In this document: one piece after another, positions 36,108-45,661 of the stretch
Layout: the number at the start of each line of letters is the position of its first letter
How positions within the stretch are numbered: the stretch's first letter is position 1
NCBI GenBank assembly: GCA_002695005.1
Contig: NZNT01000015.1
Span: 372,001-436,000, forward strand
Source: Maritimibacter sp.
GTDB lineage: Bacteria; Pseudomonadota; Alphaproteobacteria; Rhodobacterales; Rhodobacteraceae
Length of the DNA stretch: 64,000 nucleotides
Direction: 5' to 3'
Translations under genes and position numbers: made by a program
The notes under the pieces: generated by a model
Database searches by the model: none
The model's input: only the letters and a program-made list of their open reading frames with translations
What the model was told of the DNA's origin: nothing

Positions 36108-37105
36108 TGGAATTCGGCGCCGTGCCTGTCGCCGAGGCCGAGGGCGCCGTGCTCGCCCATTCCGTCGCGTTGGAGAGCGGGCGGCTCAAGAAGGGCCGGC
36201 GGCTGGATGCGGCGGATATCACGGCGCTTCAGGCGGAGGGGCTGGCGCAGGTGACCATCGCGCGGCTTGGACCCGGTGACGTGGGCGAGGATGAGGCGGC
36301 GCGTCTGCTGGCCGAGGCGCTGATCGACGGTGCCGGGGGCCTCAGGCTGTCCGAACCTTTCACGGGACGGGTCAATATTCATGCGACGGGGATCGGGCTC
36401 GCGCGACTCGACGCGGCGCGGCTGAACGCGGCCAACGCGGTGGATGACATGGTGACGCTTGCGACCGTGCCGCCCTGGCACCGGATGGGTGAGGGGGGCA
36501 TGGTCGGGACGGTCAAGGTCATCGCCTATGGCGCGCCGCGTGCCTCGGTCGAACGGGCGTCGGACCTTGCCCGCGGCGCAGTGAGACTGGCGCCGGTTGT
36601 GACTCCGGATGCGACGCTTATCGTCACGGATCATGAGGCGGGATCGGGCGAGGAGACCGGCAAGGGCTTCCGCGCGATCGAGGCGCGGCTCGATGCGCTA
36701 GGGATGCGGCTCGCGGCCACCCGGCGCGTGGGGCATATGACCGACGCTGTGGCAGAGGCTATTGCCGGGGCGGAGGGCGCGATGATCCTGATCCTCACAG
36801 CCTCGGCCACGTCCGACCCGCACGACGTGGGGCCGGAGGCATTGAGGCGGGCAGGCGGCAGCGTCACGCGCTTCGGGATGCCGGTCGATCCGGGCAATCT
36901 TCTGTTTTACGGCACGGCCGCGGACGGGCGCCCCGTGATCGGCCTTCCGGGCTGCGCCCGCTCGCCTGCGCTCAACGGCGCGGACTGGGTGCTGGAGCGG
37001 CTCGCAGCGGGCCATCCGCCCACATCTGGCGAGGTTGGCGCGATGGGCGTCGGCGGGCTGTTGAAGGAAAGCCCGGGGCGCAAGCAACCACGTTCGGGCG
37101 GCTAA
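36107..37105 (+). CDS. Molybdopterin-binding protein (MoeA/MogA-like domain)
   Basis: 332 residues. The start overlaps the xdhC stop. The N-terminus (VPVAEAEGAVLAHSV) and a C-terminal MoCF-biosynthesis-type domain (about 185-310: DATLIVTDHEAGSGEETG, MILILTASATSDPHDVGPEA, VIGLPGCARSP) fit the molybdopterin-binding family. Related proteins often carry an additional MobA-like nucleotidyltransferase domain, which is absent here. Its place between xdhC and coxSLM points to cofactor finishing for that enzyme. Confidence 0.82.
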   Translation: MEFGAVPVAEAEGAVLAHSVALESGRLKKGRRLDAADITALQAEGLAQVTIARLGPGDVGEDEAARLLAEALIDGAGGLRLSEPFTGRVNIHATGIGLARLDAARLNAANAVDDMVTLATVPPWHRMGEGGMVGTVKVIAYGAPRASVERASDLARGAVRLAPVVTPDATLIVTDHEAGSGEETGKGFRAIEARLDALGMRLAATRRVGHMTDAVAEAIAGAEGAMILILTASATSDPHDVGPEALRRAGGSVTRFGMPVDPGNLLFYGTAADGRPVIGLPGCARSPALNGADWVLERLAAGHPPTSGEVGAMGVGGLLKESPGRKQPRSGG

Positions 37106-37217
37106 GTCATGCAGGCATGGTCGCGAAAATGTGCAGCCGATATGCGCCGGGATAAAAAATTCCGGTTCTCAAGTCGCCGCAACGGTGTTCTAGTTACATG
37201 ACAATAGGGAGGAAATC

Positions 37218-37703
37218 ATGACTGACGTTACCATGACCATTAACGGTCGTGCCGTCTCCGGAGCCGTGGAAGGTCGAACCTTGCTTTCGACATTCCTGCG
37301 CGAGACGGCGGGTTTGACCGGCACCCACATCGGCTGCGACACCGCGCAATGCGGCGCCTGCACCGTCCATGTGAACGGGGCCTCGATGAAGAGCTGCACC
37401 GTCTTCGCACAGGAAGCCGACGGGGCCGAGGTCACGACGATCGAAGGCATGGCCAACGCTGATGGCTCGCTGAACACGATTCAGCAGGCGTTTCAGGATC
37501 ATCACGGGCTCCAGTGCGGCTTCTGCACGCCGGGCATGGTGATGACCGCCGCCGCGCTGCTGAAAGAGAACCCGAAGCCCTCGGAAACCGAGGTGCGGGA
37601 TTATCTCAAGGGCAACCTGTGCCGCTGCACGGGCTACCACAACATCGTCAAGGCGATCATGGCCGCGTCCGGACAGGACGTGAGCGCCATCGCCGCCGAA
37701 TAA
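37218..37703 (+). CDS. coxS: Small [2Fe-2S] subunit of a CO-dehydrogenase-like hydroxylase
   Basis: 161 residues. Two [2Fe-2S] clusters are evident: the plant-ferredoxin type [16 protein letters not shown] with a fourth Cys in KSCTVFA, and the C-terminal type [10 protein letters not shown] with [10 protein letters not shown]. The subunit moves electrons from the molybdenum site to FAD. A GGGAGG site precedes the ATG. It is first in the S-L-M order. The 112 bp before it contain no recognised promoter. Confidence 0.95.
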   Translation: MTDVTMTINGRAVSGAVEGRTLLSTFLRETAGLTGTHIGCDTAQCGACTVHVNGASMKSCTVFAQEADGAEVTTIEGMANADGSLNTIQQAFQDHHGLQCGFCTPGMVMTAAALLKENPKPSETEVRDYLKGNLCRCTGYHNIVKAIMAASGQDVSAIAAE

Positions 37704-37741
37704 GCCGGCCTGCAAGCCAGCGACTATCAGGGAGGATAGAC

Positions 37742-40105
37742 ATGCCAGCAGATGGAGGTATCGGCGCATCCACAAAGCGCCGCGAGGACATCAGGTTCCT
37801 GAGCGGAACCGGACGTTACACGGACGATCTCAACCGGCCCGGTCAGGCCTATGTCTTTTTCCTGCGCTCGAACGTTGCGCACGGAAAGATCAAGTCGATC
37901 AACACCGATGACGCGGCCGCCATGCCGGGCGTTGCGCGCATCTTCACCGGCGCCGATTTCGAAGGCGTGGGCGGCATCCCCTGCGGGTGGCAGGTGACCG
38001 ACAAGCACGGCCAGCCGATGCAGGAGCCGGCCCACCCGGTTCTGGCGCAGGGCAAGGTGCGCCATGTGGGCGATCCCATCGCCGCGGTGGTGGCCGACAC
38101 GGCCGAACAGGCGCGCGACGCTGCCGAGGCGATCGAGGTCGATATCGAAGACCTGCCCGCCGTGATCGACATGAAGAAGGCGGTCGAGGAGGGCGCGCCC
38201 AAGGTGCATGACGACCTCACCTCGAACCTCTGCTATGACTGGGGCTTCGTCGAAGAGAACAAGGACGCGGTGGAGCAGGCGTTTCAGGACGCGGCCCATG
38301 TCACAACGCTGGAACTCGTCAACAACCGCCTGATCGCCAACCCGATGGAACCCCGCGTGGCCATCGGCGATTACGACCCGGCGGGCGATATGTCGACGCT
38401 CTACACAACCTCGCAGAACCCGCATGTGATCCGGCTCCTGATGGGGGCCTTCGTGCTGGGCATTCCCGAGCACAAGCTGCGGGTCGTGTCCCCGGATGTG
38501 GGCGGCGGCTTCGGCACCAAGATCTTCCACTACGCGGAGGAAGCGTTCTGCACCTTCGCAGCCAGGGCGCTCAAGCGCCCGGTCAAGTGGACGTCGTCGC
38601 GCTCCGAGGCGTTCATGTCGGATGCCCACGGTCGCGACCATGTGTCGACCATCCAGCTTGCACTGGACGCGGACAACAACTTCACCGCGCTGCGGACCGA
38701 CACCTATGCGAACATGGGGGCCTATCTCTCCACCTTCGCGCCGTCGGTGCCGACGTGGCTGCATGGCGTTCTGATGGCCGGCAACTACAAGACGCCGCTC
38801 ATCTATGTGAACGTGAAGGCGGTCTTCACCAATACCGTGCCGGTGGACGCCTATCGCGGTGCCGGGCGGCCGGAGGCGACCTACCAACTCGAACGCGTCA
38901 TCGACAAGGCGGCGCGCGAGCTGGGCGTCGATCCCATCGCGCTGCGTCGCCAGAACTTCATCACCGAGTTCCCCTATGCGACCCCGGTTGCGGTGGAATA
39001 CGACACCGGCGATTACCACGCGACGATGGACAAGCTCGAAGAGATCGCGGACCTCTCAGGCTTCGAGGCTCGTCTGGCCGAGTCCAAGTCGCGCGGCAAG
39101 CTGCGCGGGCTGGGCGTCAACTGCTATATCGAGGCCTGCGGCATCGCGCCGTCGAACCTCGTCGGGCAGCTCGGCGCGCGTGCGGGTCTGTATGAATCCG
39201 CGACGGTGCGTGTGAATGCCACCGGCGGGCTTGTCGTGATGACCGGGTCGCACAGCCACGGGCAGGGGCATGAGACCGCCTTCCCGCAGGTGATCGCGGA
39301 AATGATCGGGATCGACGCTTCGATGGTCGAGATCGTCCACGGCGACACCGCCAACGCCCCGATGGGCATGGGCACCTACGGCTCGCGCTCGCTCGCCGTC
39401 GGCGGCTCGGCGATGGTCCGGGCGACCGAGAAGATCATCGCCAAGGCCAAGAAGATCGCGGCCCACCTGCTCGAAGCCTCGGAAGGGGATATCGAGCTCA
39501 AGGATGGCGCGTTCTCGGTGGCGGGCACCGACAAGTCGGTGGCCTGGGGCGACGTGACGCTCGCGGCCTACGTCCCGCACAACTACCCGCTCGAGGTCAT
39601 CGAGCCGGGGCTGGAGGAGACGGCGTTCTACGATCCGAACAACTTCACCTATCCCTCGGGCGCCTATGCCTGTGAGGTGGAGGTCGATCCGGACACCGGC
39701 AAGGCCACGATCGAACGGTTCGCGGCGGCCGACGACTTCGGCAACATCGTGAACCCGATGATCGTCGATGGTCAGGTTCACGGCGGGATCGCGCAGGGCA
39801 TCGGTCAGGCGCTGCTCGAAGGCTGCGTCTATGACGAGGATGGTCAGCTTCTGACCGGCTCCTACATGGACTATGCCATGCCCCGTGCCGATGACGTGCC
39901 GTATTACCACGTCGACCATTCCTGCCAGACCCCGTGCACCCACAACCCCCTCGGGGTGAAAGGCTGCGGCGAGGCGGGCGCGATCGGCTCGCCACCGGCG
40001 GTGGTCAACGCCGTGGTCGATGCGCTTCAGCGCAACGGATCGTCCATCACCCACATCGACATGCCGCTCAGCCCGTCCCGGGTCTGGGCCGCGATGACCC
40101 AGTAA
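37742..40105 (+). CDS. coxL: Large molybdopterin subunit, form II CoxL-like (xanthine-oxidase family)
   Basis: 787 residues from the ATG at 37742 after GGAGG. The active-site loop is [10 protein letters not shown] near residue 370, the form II signature; true aerobic CO dehydrogenase (form I) has AYRCSFR. Other family motifs are [23 protein letters not shown] (near the catalytic end) and [17 protein letters not shown], whose Glu is the general base. It hydroxylates an unknown substrate with water as oxygen source. CO oxidation should not be assumed. Confidence 0.94.
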   Translation: MPADGGIGASTKRREDIRFLSGTGRYTDDLNRPGQAYVFFLRSNVAHGKIKSINTDDAAAMPGVARIFTGADFEGVGGIPCGWQVTDKHGQPMQEPAHPVLAQGKVRHVGDPIAAVVADTAEQARDAAEAIEVDIEDLPAVIDMKKAVEEGAPKVHDDLTSNLCYDWGFVEENKDAVEQAFQDAAHVTTLELVNNRLIANPMEPRVAIGDYDPAGDMSTLYTTSQNPHVIRLLMGAFVLGIPEHKLRVVSPDVGGGFGTKIFHYAEEAFCTFAARALKRPVKWTSSRSEAFMSDAHGRDHVSTIQLALDADNNFTALRTDTYANMGAYLSTFAPSVPTWLHGVLMAGNYKTPLIYVNVKAVFTNTVPVDAYRGAGRPEATYQLERVIDKAARELGVDPIALRRQNFITEFPYATPVAVEYDTGDYHATMDKLEEIADLSGFEARLAESKSRGKLRGLGVNCYIEACGIAPSNLVGQLGARAGLYESATVRVNATGGLVVMTGSHSHGQGHETAFPQVIAEMIGIDASMVEIVHGDTANAPMGMGTYGSRSLAVGGSAMVRATEKIIAKAKKIAAHLLEASEGDIELKDGAFSVAGTDKSVAWGDVTLAAYVPHNYPLEVIEPGLEETAFYDPNNFTYPSGAYACEVEVDPDTGKATIERFAAADDFGNIVNPMIVDGQVHGGIAQGIGQALLEGCVYDEDGQLLTGSYMDYAMPRADDVPYYHVDHSCQTPCTHNPLGVKGCGEAGAIGSPPAVVNAVVDALQRNGSSITHIDMPLSPSRVWAAMTQ

Positions 40106-40117
40106 GGAGACTGCGCC

Positions 40118-40900
40118 ATGTATGATTTCGAACTGACACGGCCCACCTCGCTGGCCGATGCGATCAAGGCGCTGGGGGAGGAGGACGCACAGCCCCTCTC
40201 GGGCGGGCAGACGCTCGTCCCGACCCTGCGCCAACGGCTTGCCATGCCCTCAACCCTCGTGTCGCTCACCGGCATCGAAGAGCTGAAGGGCATCAAGAAC
40301 GAAGGCGGCACGCTCACCATCGGCGGGGCCACCTGCCATGCCGATGTGGCGCGCGACGGGACCTATCCGGCCCTGTCCGAGCTCGCTGGCCTGATCGGGG
40401 ACCCGCATGTCCGCAACCGGGGCACCATCGGCGGCTCGATCGCCAACAACGACCCCTCGGCCTGCTACCCGGCCGCCGCGCTCGGGTCCGGGGCGACCAT
40501 CGTCACGAACAACCGTGAGGTCGCTGCGGACGACTTCTTCACCGGCATGTTCGAGACCGCTCTGGACGAGGGCGAGATCGTGACCGGCGTGAAATTCCCG
40601 GTGCCCGAGAAGGCCGCCTATGTGAAGTTCGAGCAACCCGCTTCGCGCTTCGCTCTCGTCGGCGTCTTCGTATCCAAGGGGGCCGATGGCGTGCGCGTCG
40701 CGGTCACCGGCGCCTCCGAGGGCGGCGTGTTCCGCTGGAGCGAGGCGGAGGACGCGCTGTCGTCCAACTTCTCGCCCGATGCGCTGGACGGGCTGTCCGT
40801 CCCGGCGGACGGGATGATCGGCGACATGCACGGCTCGCCCGCGTACCGGGCTCACCTCGTGGGTGTTCTGACGAAGCGGGCGGTGGCCAAGGCCGGCTGA
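40118..40900 (+). CDS. coxM: FAD-binding medium subunit of the CoxSLM enzyme
   Basis: 260 residues. FAD-binding motifs are AQPLSGGQTLVPTLRQRLA and GTIGGSIANNDPSACYPAA, typical of xanthine-oxidase-family medium subunits. It passes electrons from the iron-sulfur clusters to an acceptor such as a quinone or oxygen. It starts 12 nt after the large subunit, behind an AAGGAG site. A strong terminator follows, ending the operon. Confidence 0.95.
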   Translation: MYDFELTRPTSLADAIKALGEEDAQPLSGGQTLVPTLRQRLAMPSTLVSLTGIEELKGIKNEGGTLTIGGATCHADVARDGTYPALSELAGLIGDPHVRNRGTIGGSIANNDPSACYPAAALGSGATIVTNNREVAADDFFTGMFETALDEGEIVTGVKFPVPEKAAYVKFEQPASRFALVGVFVSKGADGVRVAVTGASEGGVFRWSEAEDALSSNFSPDALDGLSVPADGMIGDMHGSPAYRAHLVGVLTKRAVAKAG

Positions 40901-40924
40901 TCCGTCCGATCGAAGAAAAATGAA

Positions 40925-40957
40925 GGGCCGCGCTTCCACCCGGAGCGCGGCCCTTTT
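40925..40957 (+). terminator. Rho-independent terminator of the coxSLM operon
   Basis: A 10-bp stem GGGCCGCGCT/AGCGCGGCCC is followed by TTTT, 24 nt past the coxM stop codon. Confidence 0.88.
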
Positions 40958-41103
40958 CGTGCGGCCGGAAAAATCTCCGTGAATCAGCGGCTTATCGCCG
41001 ACACCCCGCCTTTGTGACGTGGCGTGTGAGGAACCCGGCACCCTCCGTCTGCGTTACTGGCCCAACACATGACTTCCTGAGGGAAAGAAACGGAGATCAC
41101 TCA

Positions 41104-43233
41104 ATGCTGAAGAACGCCATGAAATCCACCTCGGTGGTGGCGCTGTGCACCGCGCTGATGACGCCCCCGGTGCTGGCCCAGAACGCCGACGAGAACCTTG
41201 AAGAATGCGGCGTCACAGGGCCGTTCCCCTGCGTGCTGGAAGACGGCACCAAGATCGAGAACGCGATGGAGCTTGCCTCCGAGACCCTGATGCCGGGCAA
41301 CGACGAGGGTGAAGAACAGGCCGAGACCGCCCCGCAGGCACCCGAAACGCCGGCCGAGCCGGAAACGCCCGCCGACCCGAATGCACCGGGCGAAAAAGTT
41401 GCCGAAGACACTCCGGCGGCTGACGCCCAAGGCGAAGCCGACGCGCAGGTCGAGGCGACGGTAGACGCCGAAACCGATGACTCCGGCGTTGTGGAGGACG
41501 TGGCGGAAGGCACGATGGAAGCCGGCGAACAGGCGGGCGAGGCGATGGCCGAGACCGCGGAAGATGCCAGTGAAGCTGCCGAAGACACCACCCAGGCTGC
41601 CGAACAGACAGCCGAAGACGCGGGTGAGATGGCCGAGGAACAGGCTGCCGAGGCCGGCGATGCTGCCGAAGAAACCGGCAACGCTGTCAGCGACGCCGTG
41701 AGCGATACTGTCGAGGCAGGCCGTGAAGCGGTCGAAGACCTTGCTGACGCCGTGACGGGTGGCGACGACGCGGAAGCCGAGGCGACCGCAGAGGCCGAAG
41801 CTGAAGCCGAGGCAGACGCGGAAGCGACGGCCGAAGCCGAAACGGACGCGCAAGCCGAGTCTGAGACCACTGCCGAGGCCGACGCTGAAGCGGAAGCTGA
41901 AGCCGAAACGGACGCGACGGCCCAGGCCGATGCGGATACCGAGGCGACGTCGGACGAGGACGAGCTGGCCGACGCGCTGGAAGAGGCGGAAGGCGACGCG
42001 TCTGCCGAGGCGACGGCCGAAGCCAACGCCGAAGCCGAAGCGGGCGACGAAGAGATGACCGCCGGTGAGCGCATCGAGGAAAACACCGATGCCGAAACCG
42101 CGCAGGCTCCGTCCGCGCCGGAAGAGCCGATGGAAGACGAAGCTCCCGAAGCGGCGGCCGCTGCCGAAGGCGACGGTGACACGACTGTCGAGGAAGACAT
42201 GGCCTCGGACGAAGATGTCGTCGTTGAAGAAGTGACCGAGGAAACCGCGCGCTCGTCGAACGAAGAGTTTGAAACCGAGGCCACGGTGACCGAAGAAGCT
42301 TCGGCCCAGACGAACAACACCGGCAATCAGAACAACTCCGGCCTGAACCGCGACCTGACCGATTTCGAGAAGCTGGTCCTCGCCGGGCTTGGCGGTGTGG
42401 CCGTCGGCACCATCCTCGCCAATGGCAAGGAAATCGTGTCGAACTCTGGTGACCGGATCGTCGTGCAGCGTGAGGACGGCACTTACGAAGTCCTCAAGAA
42501 CGACGACCAGATCCTGCGCCAGCCGGGCGTTGTCGTCTCCACCAAGAACTACGATGACGGGTCCACCCGCACCGTGGTCGAGCGCCAGAACGGCGTGCGC
42601 ATCGTGACCATCCGCGCAGCCGACGGCACGGTCCTCAAACGGACCCGCGTGCTCCAGAACGGCGACCGCTATGTGCTGTTCGACGATACGCAGCAGGCCC
42701 AGCCGGTGAGCCAGGAGGACGTAGCCGATTACGAGCCGATCGACGACATCAGGACATCGACTTCGGACGAACGGGCCCTGCGCCAGGCGCTCATGGCCTC
42801 GATGGATCGCGACCCGGGCCGCAGCTACTCGCTGCGTCAGGTGCGCCAGTTCTCGGGTGTGCGGGACCTCGCCCCCGTGATCGAGGTGGACGCGATCACC
42901 TTCGACACCGGGTCGTCGACGATCCGTGCGGGTCAGGCGGAAGAACTGTCCGCACTCGGTCAGGCGATCCGCGAAGTGATCGAAGAGCGCCCGGGCGCCG
43001 TGTTCCTCATCGAGGGCCACACGGACGCCGTGGGCGGCGCAGCCTACAACCTCGCGCTCTCCGACCGTCGCGCCGAAAGCGTGGCGCTGGCACTGACCGA
43101 ATACTTCGACGTGCCGCCGGAGAACATGATTACGCAAGGTTACGGCGAGAGCGAATTGAAGATCGTGACGTCGGATGCGGAGCGCGCCAACCGTCGCGCG
43201 AATGTCCGCAACATCACGCCGCTGCTTCAATAA
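41104..43233 (+). CDS. OmpA-family protein with a very long acidic Ala-rich repeat
   Basis: 709 residues from the ATG at 41104. A signal peptide ends PPVLAQ (residue 26). From about 75 to 430 the chain is low complexity, built of Ala with Glu/Asp/Thr in short repeats (AEAEAEADAEATAEAET). A hydrophobic segment FEKLVLAGLGGVAVGTILANG lies near 430. The C-terminal OmpA peptidoglycan-binding domain (about 595-709) has IEVDAITFDTGSSTI, EGHTDAVGGAAYNLALSDRR and NRRANVRNI. It probably spans the periplasm and ties envelope layers together. A second Ala/Glu-rich protein lies at 45662. Confidence 0.88.
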   Translation: MLKNAMKSTSVVALCTALMTPPVLAQNADENLEECGVTGPFPCVLEDGTKIENAMELASETLMPGNDEGEEQAETAPQAPETPAEPETPADPNAPGEKVAEDTPAADAQGEADAQVEATVDAETDDSGVVEDVAEGTMEAGEQAGEAMAETAEDASEAAEDTTQAAEQTAEDAGEMAEEQAAEAGDAAEETGNAVSDAVSDTVEAGREAVEDLADAVTGGDDAEAEATAEAEAEAEADAEATAEAETDAQAESETTAEADAEAEAEAETDATAQADADTEATSDEDELADALEEAEGDASAEATAEANAEAEAGDEEMTAGERIEENTDAETAQAPSAPEEPMEDEAPEAAAAAEGDGDTTVEEDMASDEDVVVEEVTEETARSSNEEFETEATVTEEASAQTNNTGNQNNSGLNRDLTDFEKLVLAGLGGVAVGTILANGKEIVSNSGDRIVVQREDGTYEVLKNDDQILRQPGVVVSTKNYDDGSTRTVVERQNGVRIVTIRAADGTVLKRTRVLQNGDRYVLFDDTQQAQPVSQEDVADYEPIDDIRTSTSDERALRQALMASMDRDPGRSYSLRQVRQFSGVRDLAPVIEVDAITFDTGSSTIRAGQAEELSALGQAIREVIEERPGAVFLIEGHTDAVGGAAYNLALSDRRAESVALALTEYFDVPPENMITQGYGESELKIVTSDAERANRRANVRNITPLLQ
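41760..42060 (+). repeat. Coding low-complexity repeat (GCN-GAR codon pairs)
   Basis: Within the OmpA-family gene. Imperfect hexamer repeats alternate Ala codons with GAA/GAG/GAC/ACG. The array is prone to slippage, so unit number may vary between strains. Confidence 0.75.
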
Positions 43234-43255
43234 GCGATTGAAAAGATATGGAATC

Positions 43256-43287
43256 GGGCGCGGGGGTTTGATCCCCGCGCCCTTTTT
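43256..43287 (+). terminator. Rho-independent terminator of the OmpA-family gene
   Basis: GGGCGCGGGG-loop-CCCCGCGCCC is followed by T5, 22 nt past the stop codon. Confidence 0.88.
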
Positions 43288-43331
43288 CTGCGTAATGAGG
43301 TAAAGTGGTTCCAGACAGAGAGGTACGCCAG

Positions 43332-44876
43332 ATGGCCAAGGACGAAGTCCCCATCATCGCCGCCAAATCCCCCGTCGAGGTCGAGCTGGAGGAGGGCAAG
43401 GAATACTACTGGTGCCGCTGCGGCCGCTCGCAGAACCAGCCGTTCTGCGATGGCTCCCACAAGGGAACGGGGTTCACGCCGGTGGGCTTCACCGCCAAGG
43501 AAACGGGCACGGCCACGCTGTGCCGGTGCAAGGCGACGGGGGATCAGCCCTACTGTGATGGGACCCATTCCACGCTGGACGACGACCTCGAACCGGGCGA
43601 CCCCTCGCCGGTGAACGAGGGCGACGGCCCGCCCAAGGCCGAGGCCACACCCGAAGAGCCGACGGTCGAACGCATCCACAAGCTCGCACGCGAAGGAATG
43701 TCCGGCCCTCATGGCACCGTCGATGCGATGGGCGTGCCGCGCAAGGACCTGCCGGCCTGGGACGATATCCTGCTCCTGCCCGCGCAGGTGGCGCGCAAGC
43801 CGCTGATGGACGATGCCGACGTGGCGACCGGCGTGACCATCGGGCCGCGCGCCGACAAGCCGCTCGCCCTCGACATTCCGCTGTTCGTCACCGACATGAG
43901 CTTCGGTGCGCTATCGCCCGAGGCCAAGATTTCGCTCGCCCGCGGCGCCGAGATGGCGCGGACGGGCATCTGCTCGGGCGAGGGCGGCATGTTGCCCGAG
44001 GAGCAGGAAGCCAATTCGCGCTACTTCTACGAATACGCCTCCGCAGGGTTCGGCTGGTCGCCGGATATCGCCGAGAGGGTGCAGGCCTTCCACTTCAAGG
44101 GCGGGCAGGCGGCCAAGACCGGCACGGGCGGCCACCTCCCGGCGTCCAAGATCACCGACAAGATCGCCGAGGTGCGCGGGCTGGAGAAGGGGCAGGACGC
44201 CGTGTCGCCCGCCACCTTCCCGGATCTGCACACGCCCGAGGATTTCGCCAAGATGGCCGATGAGGTTCGCGAGCGGTCGGGGGGCATTCCGATCGGGTTC
44301 AAGCTGTCGGCCAACCATATCGAGGATGACATCGACTTCGCGCTCGCCGCCGGGGCCGACTACATCATCCTCGACGGGCGCGGGGGCGGCACTGGCGCGG
44401 CGCCCCTGATCTTCCGCGACCACATCTCGATCCCGACGATCCCGGCGCTGGCCCGGGCGCGCGCGCATCTCGACCGGCGCACGGGGCGCGAGGTGTCGCT
44501 GGTCATCACCGGCGGGCTCAGGGTGCCCGAGGATTTCGTCAAGGCGCTGGCGCTCGGCGCGGATGCCATCGCGCTTGGAAATTCCGCGATTCAGGCGGTG
44601 GGCTGCGTGGGAGCGCGGATCTGCCACACGAACAACTGCCCGACCGGGGTCGCTACCCAGAAACCAGAGCTGCGCAAGCGGCTGGACGTCGAGGCCGCCT
44701 CAAAGCGGCTCGCGCGATTCTTCGGGGCGTCGACCGAACTGATGCAGGTGATGGCGCGGGCCTGCGGCCACGGGGCGCTGTCGGACTTCGCGCCGCGCGA
44801 CGTGACCACCTGGAAACGCGAGATGGCCGATCTGACGCGCATTCGCTACGCGGGGCTCGCGGGCGAGGCCGAGTGA
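43332..44876 (+). CDS. CDGSH iron-sulfur domains fused to a glutamate synthase FMN domain
   Basis: 514 residues from the ATG at 43332. Two CDGSH [2Fe-2S] motifs lie at the N-terminus: CRCGRSQNQPFCDGSH near 36 and CRCKATGDQPYCDGTH near 72. A linker to about 130 leads to the FMN/glutamate synthase barrel (TDMSFGALSPEAKISLARGA, GHLPASKITDKIAEVRG, LDGRGGGTGAAP). CVGARICHTNNCPTGVA supplies the three Cys of the usual [3Fe-4S] cluster. No glutaminase domain is present, so ammonia-dependent glutamate synthesis or another FMN reaction is possible. Confidence 0.88.
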   Translation: MAKDEVPIIAAKSPVEVELEEGKEYYWCRCGRSQNQPFCDGSHKGTGFTPVGFTAKETGTATLCRCKATGDQPYCDGTHSTLDDDLEPGDPSPVNEGDGPPKAEATPEEPTVERIHKLAREGMSGPHGTVDAMGVPRKDLPAWDDILLLPAQVARKPLMDDADVATGVTIGPRADKPLALDIPLFVTDMSFGALSPEAKISLARGAEMARTGICSGEGGMLPEEQEANSRYFYEYASAGFGWSPDIAERVQAFHFKGGQAAKTGTGGHLPASKITDKIAEVRGLEKGQDAVSPATFPDLHTPEDFAKMADEVRERSGGIPIGFKLSANHIEDDIDFALAAGADYIILDGRGGGTGAAPLIFRDHISIPTIPALARARAHLDRRTGREVSLVITGGLRVPEDFVKALALGADAIALGNSAIQAVGCVGARICHTNNCPTGVATQKPELRKRLDVEAASKRLARFFGASTELMQVMARACGHGALSDFAPRDVTTWKREMADLTRIRYAGLAGEAE

Positions 44877-44881
44877 AAACG

Positions 44882-44911
44882 AAAAGGCCCTGCCGCATTG
44901 GCAGGGCCTTT
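44882..44911. terminator. Bidirectional terminator between convergent genes
   Basis: AAAAGGCCCTGCC-GCATT-GGCAGGGCCTTT has A and T tracts on both sides. It lies between the stop codons of the CDGSH fusion and infC. Confidence 0.85.
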
Positions 44912-44934
44912 GGCATCCGTCACATGTGACGCGA

Positions 44935-45480
44935 CTACTTGGTGACCGGACCGATCATCATGATCATCTGGCGGCCTTCCATCTTGGGCATGTTCTCGAC
45001 CTTGCCGATTTCCTTGGTGTCCTCGGCCACGCGTTCCAGCAGTTCCCGCCCGAGGTTCTGGTGCGCCATCTCGCGCCCCCGGAACCTCAGCGTCACCTTC
45101 ACCTTGTCGCCGTTTTCAAGGAACTTCTGCACGTTGCGCATCTTGACGTCGTAGTCGTGGATGTCGGTGTTCGGGCGGAACTTGACCTCCTTGACCTCGA
45201 TGGTCTTCTGCTTCTTGCGTGCCTCGGATTCCCGCTTCTGCTGTTCATACTTGAACTTGCCGAAATCCATGATCTTGCAGACGGGCGGTGTGGCGTTCGG
45301 CGAAATCTCGACAAGGTCGAGCCCGACTTGCGCGGCGAGCTCCATGCCGCGTTCGGGCGTCACGACGCCGACGTTTTCGCCTTCGGCACCAATCAGTCGG
45401 ATCTCAGGGACCCTGATCTTTTCGTTCACTCGGGGGCCGGTATCGCGCGTTGGCGGCGCGTTGTGGGGTCTGCGGGCTAT
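44935..45480 (-). CDS. infC: Translation initiation factor IF-3 (apparent AUA start codon)
   Basis: 181 residues if read from ATA at 45480. The body has classic IF-3 motifs: [45 protein letters not shown] and [12 protein letters not shown]. The first ATG/GTG-type start (GTG, 45429) would cut the conserved leader [16 protein letters not shown]. The frame is open up to ATA, which is preceded by AAGGA with 8 nt spacing and by an in-frame TAG two codons upstream. A rare start in infC is known from E. coli (AUU), where IF-3 represses itself. Length then matches the usual 180 residues. Confidence 0.93.
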   Translation of the reverse strand: MARRPHNAPPTRDTGPRVNEKIRVPEIRLIGAEGENVGVVTPERGMELAAQVGLDLVEISPNATPPVCKIMDFGKFKYEQQKRESEARKKQKTIEVKEVKFRPNTDIHDYDVKMRNVQKFLENGDKVKVTLRFRGREMAHQNLGRELLERVAEDTKEIGKVENMPKMEGRQMIMMIGPVTK

Positions 45481-45661
45481 GGTCTAATTCCTTCGTTCGT
45501 TTACGGGAAGTTCGGGGCTGAAACGTAAAGGCGGCAAAGGGGGCTTTCAAGCCGTTATCTGCTTGGAGCGCCCTGTTTTGCCTGTTCTCTTGACGATTTC
45601 CGCCGCGCACCCCTTATCATGGAGGGCCGCCACCTTTGGCGGTCTTTTGGGAGGGCATCAC

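Noticed and set aside
37742-40105. Aerobic carbon monoxide dehydrogenase (form I)
   Set aside because: The active-site loop is AYRGAGR, not AYRCSFR, and the gene order is S-L-M, not M-S-L.
41101-43230. 709-codon minus-strand ORF opposite the OmpA-family gene
   Set aside because: A Phe/Gly/Arg-rich mirror of the Ala/Glu codon repeat, with no start signals; the plus strand has a signal peptide and an OmpA domain.
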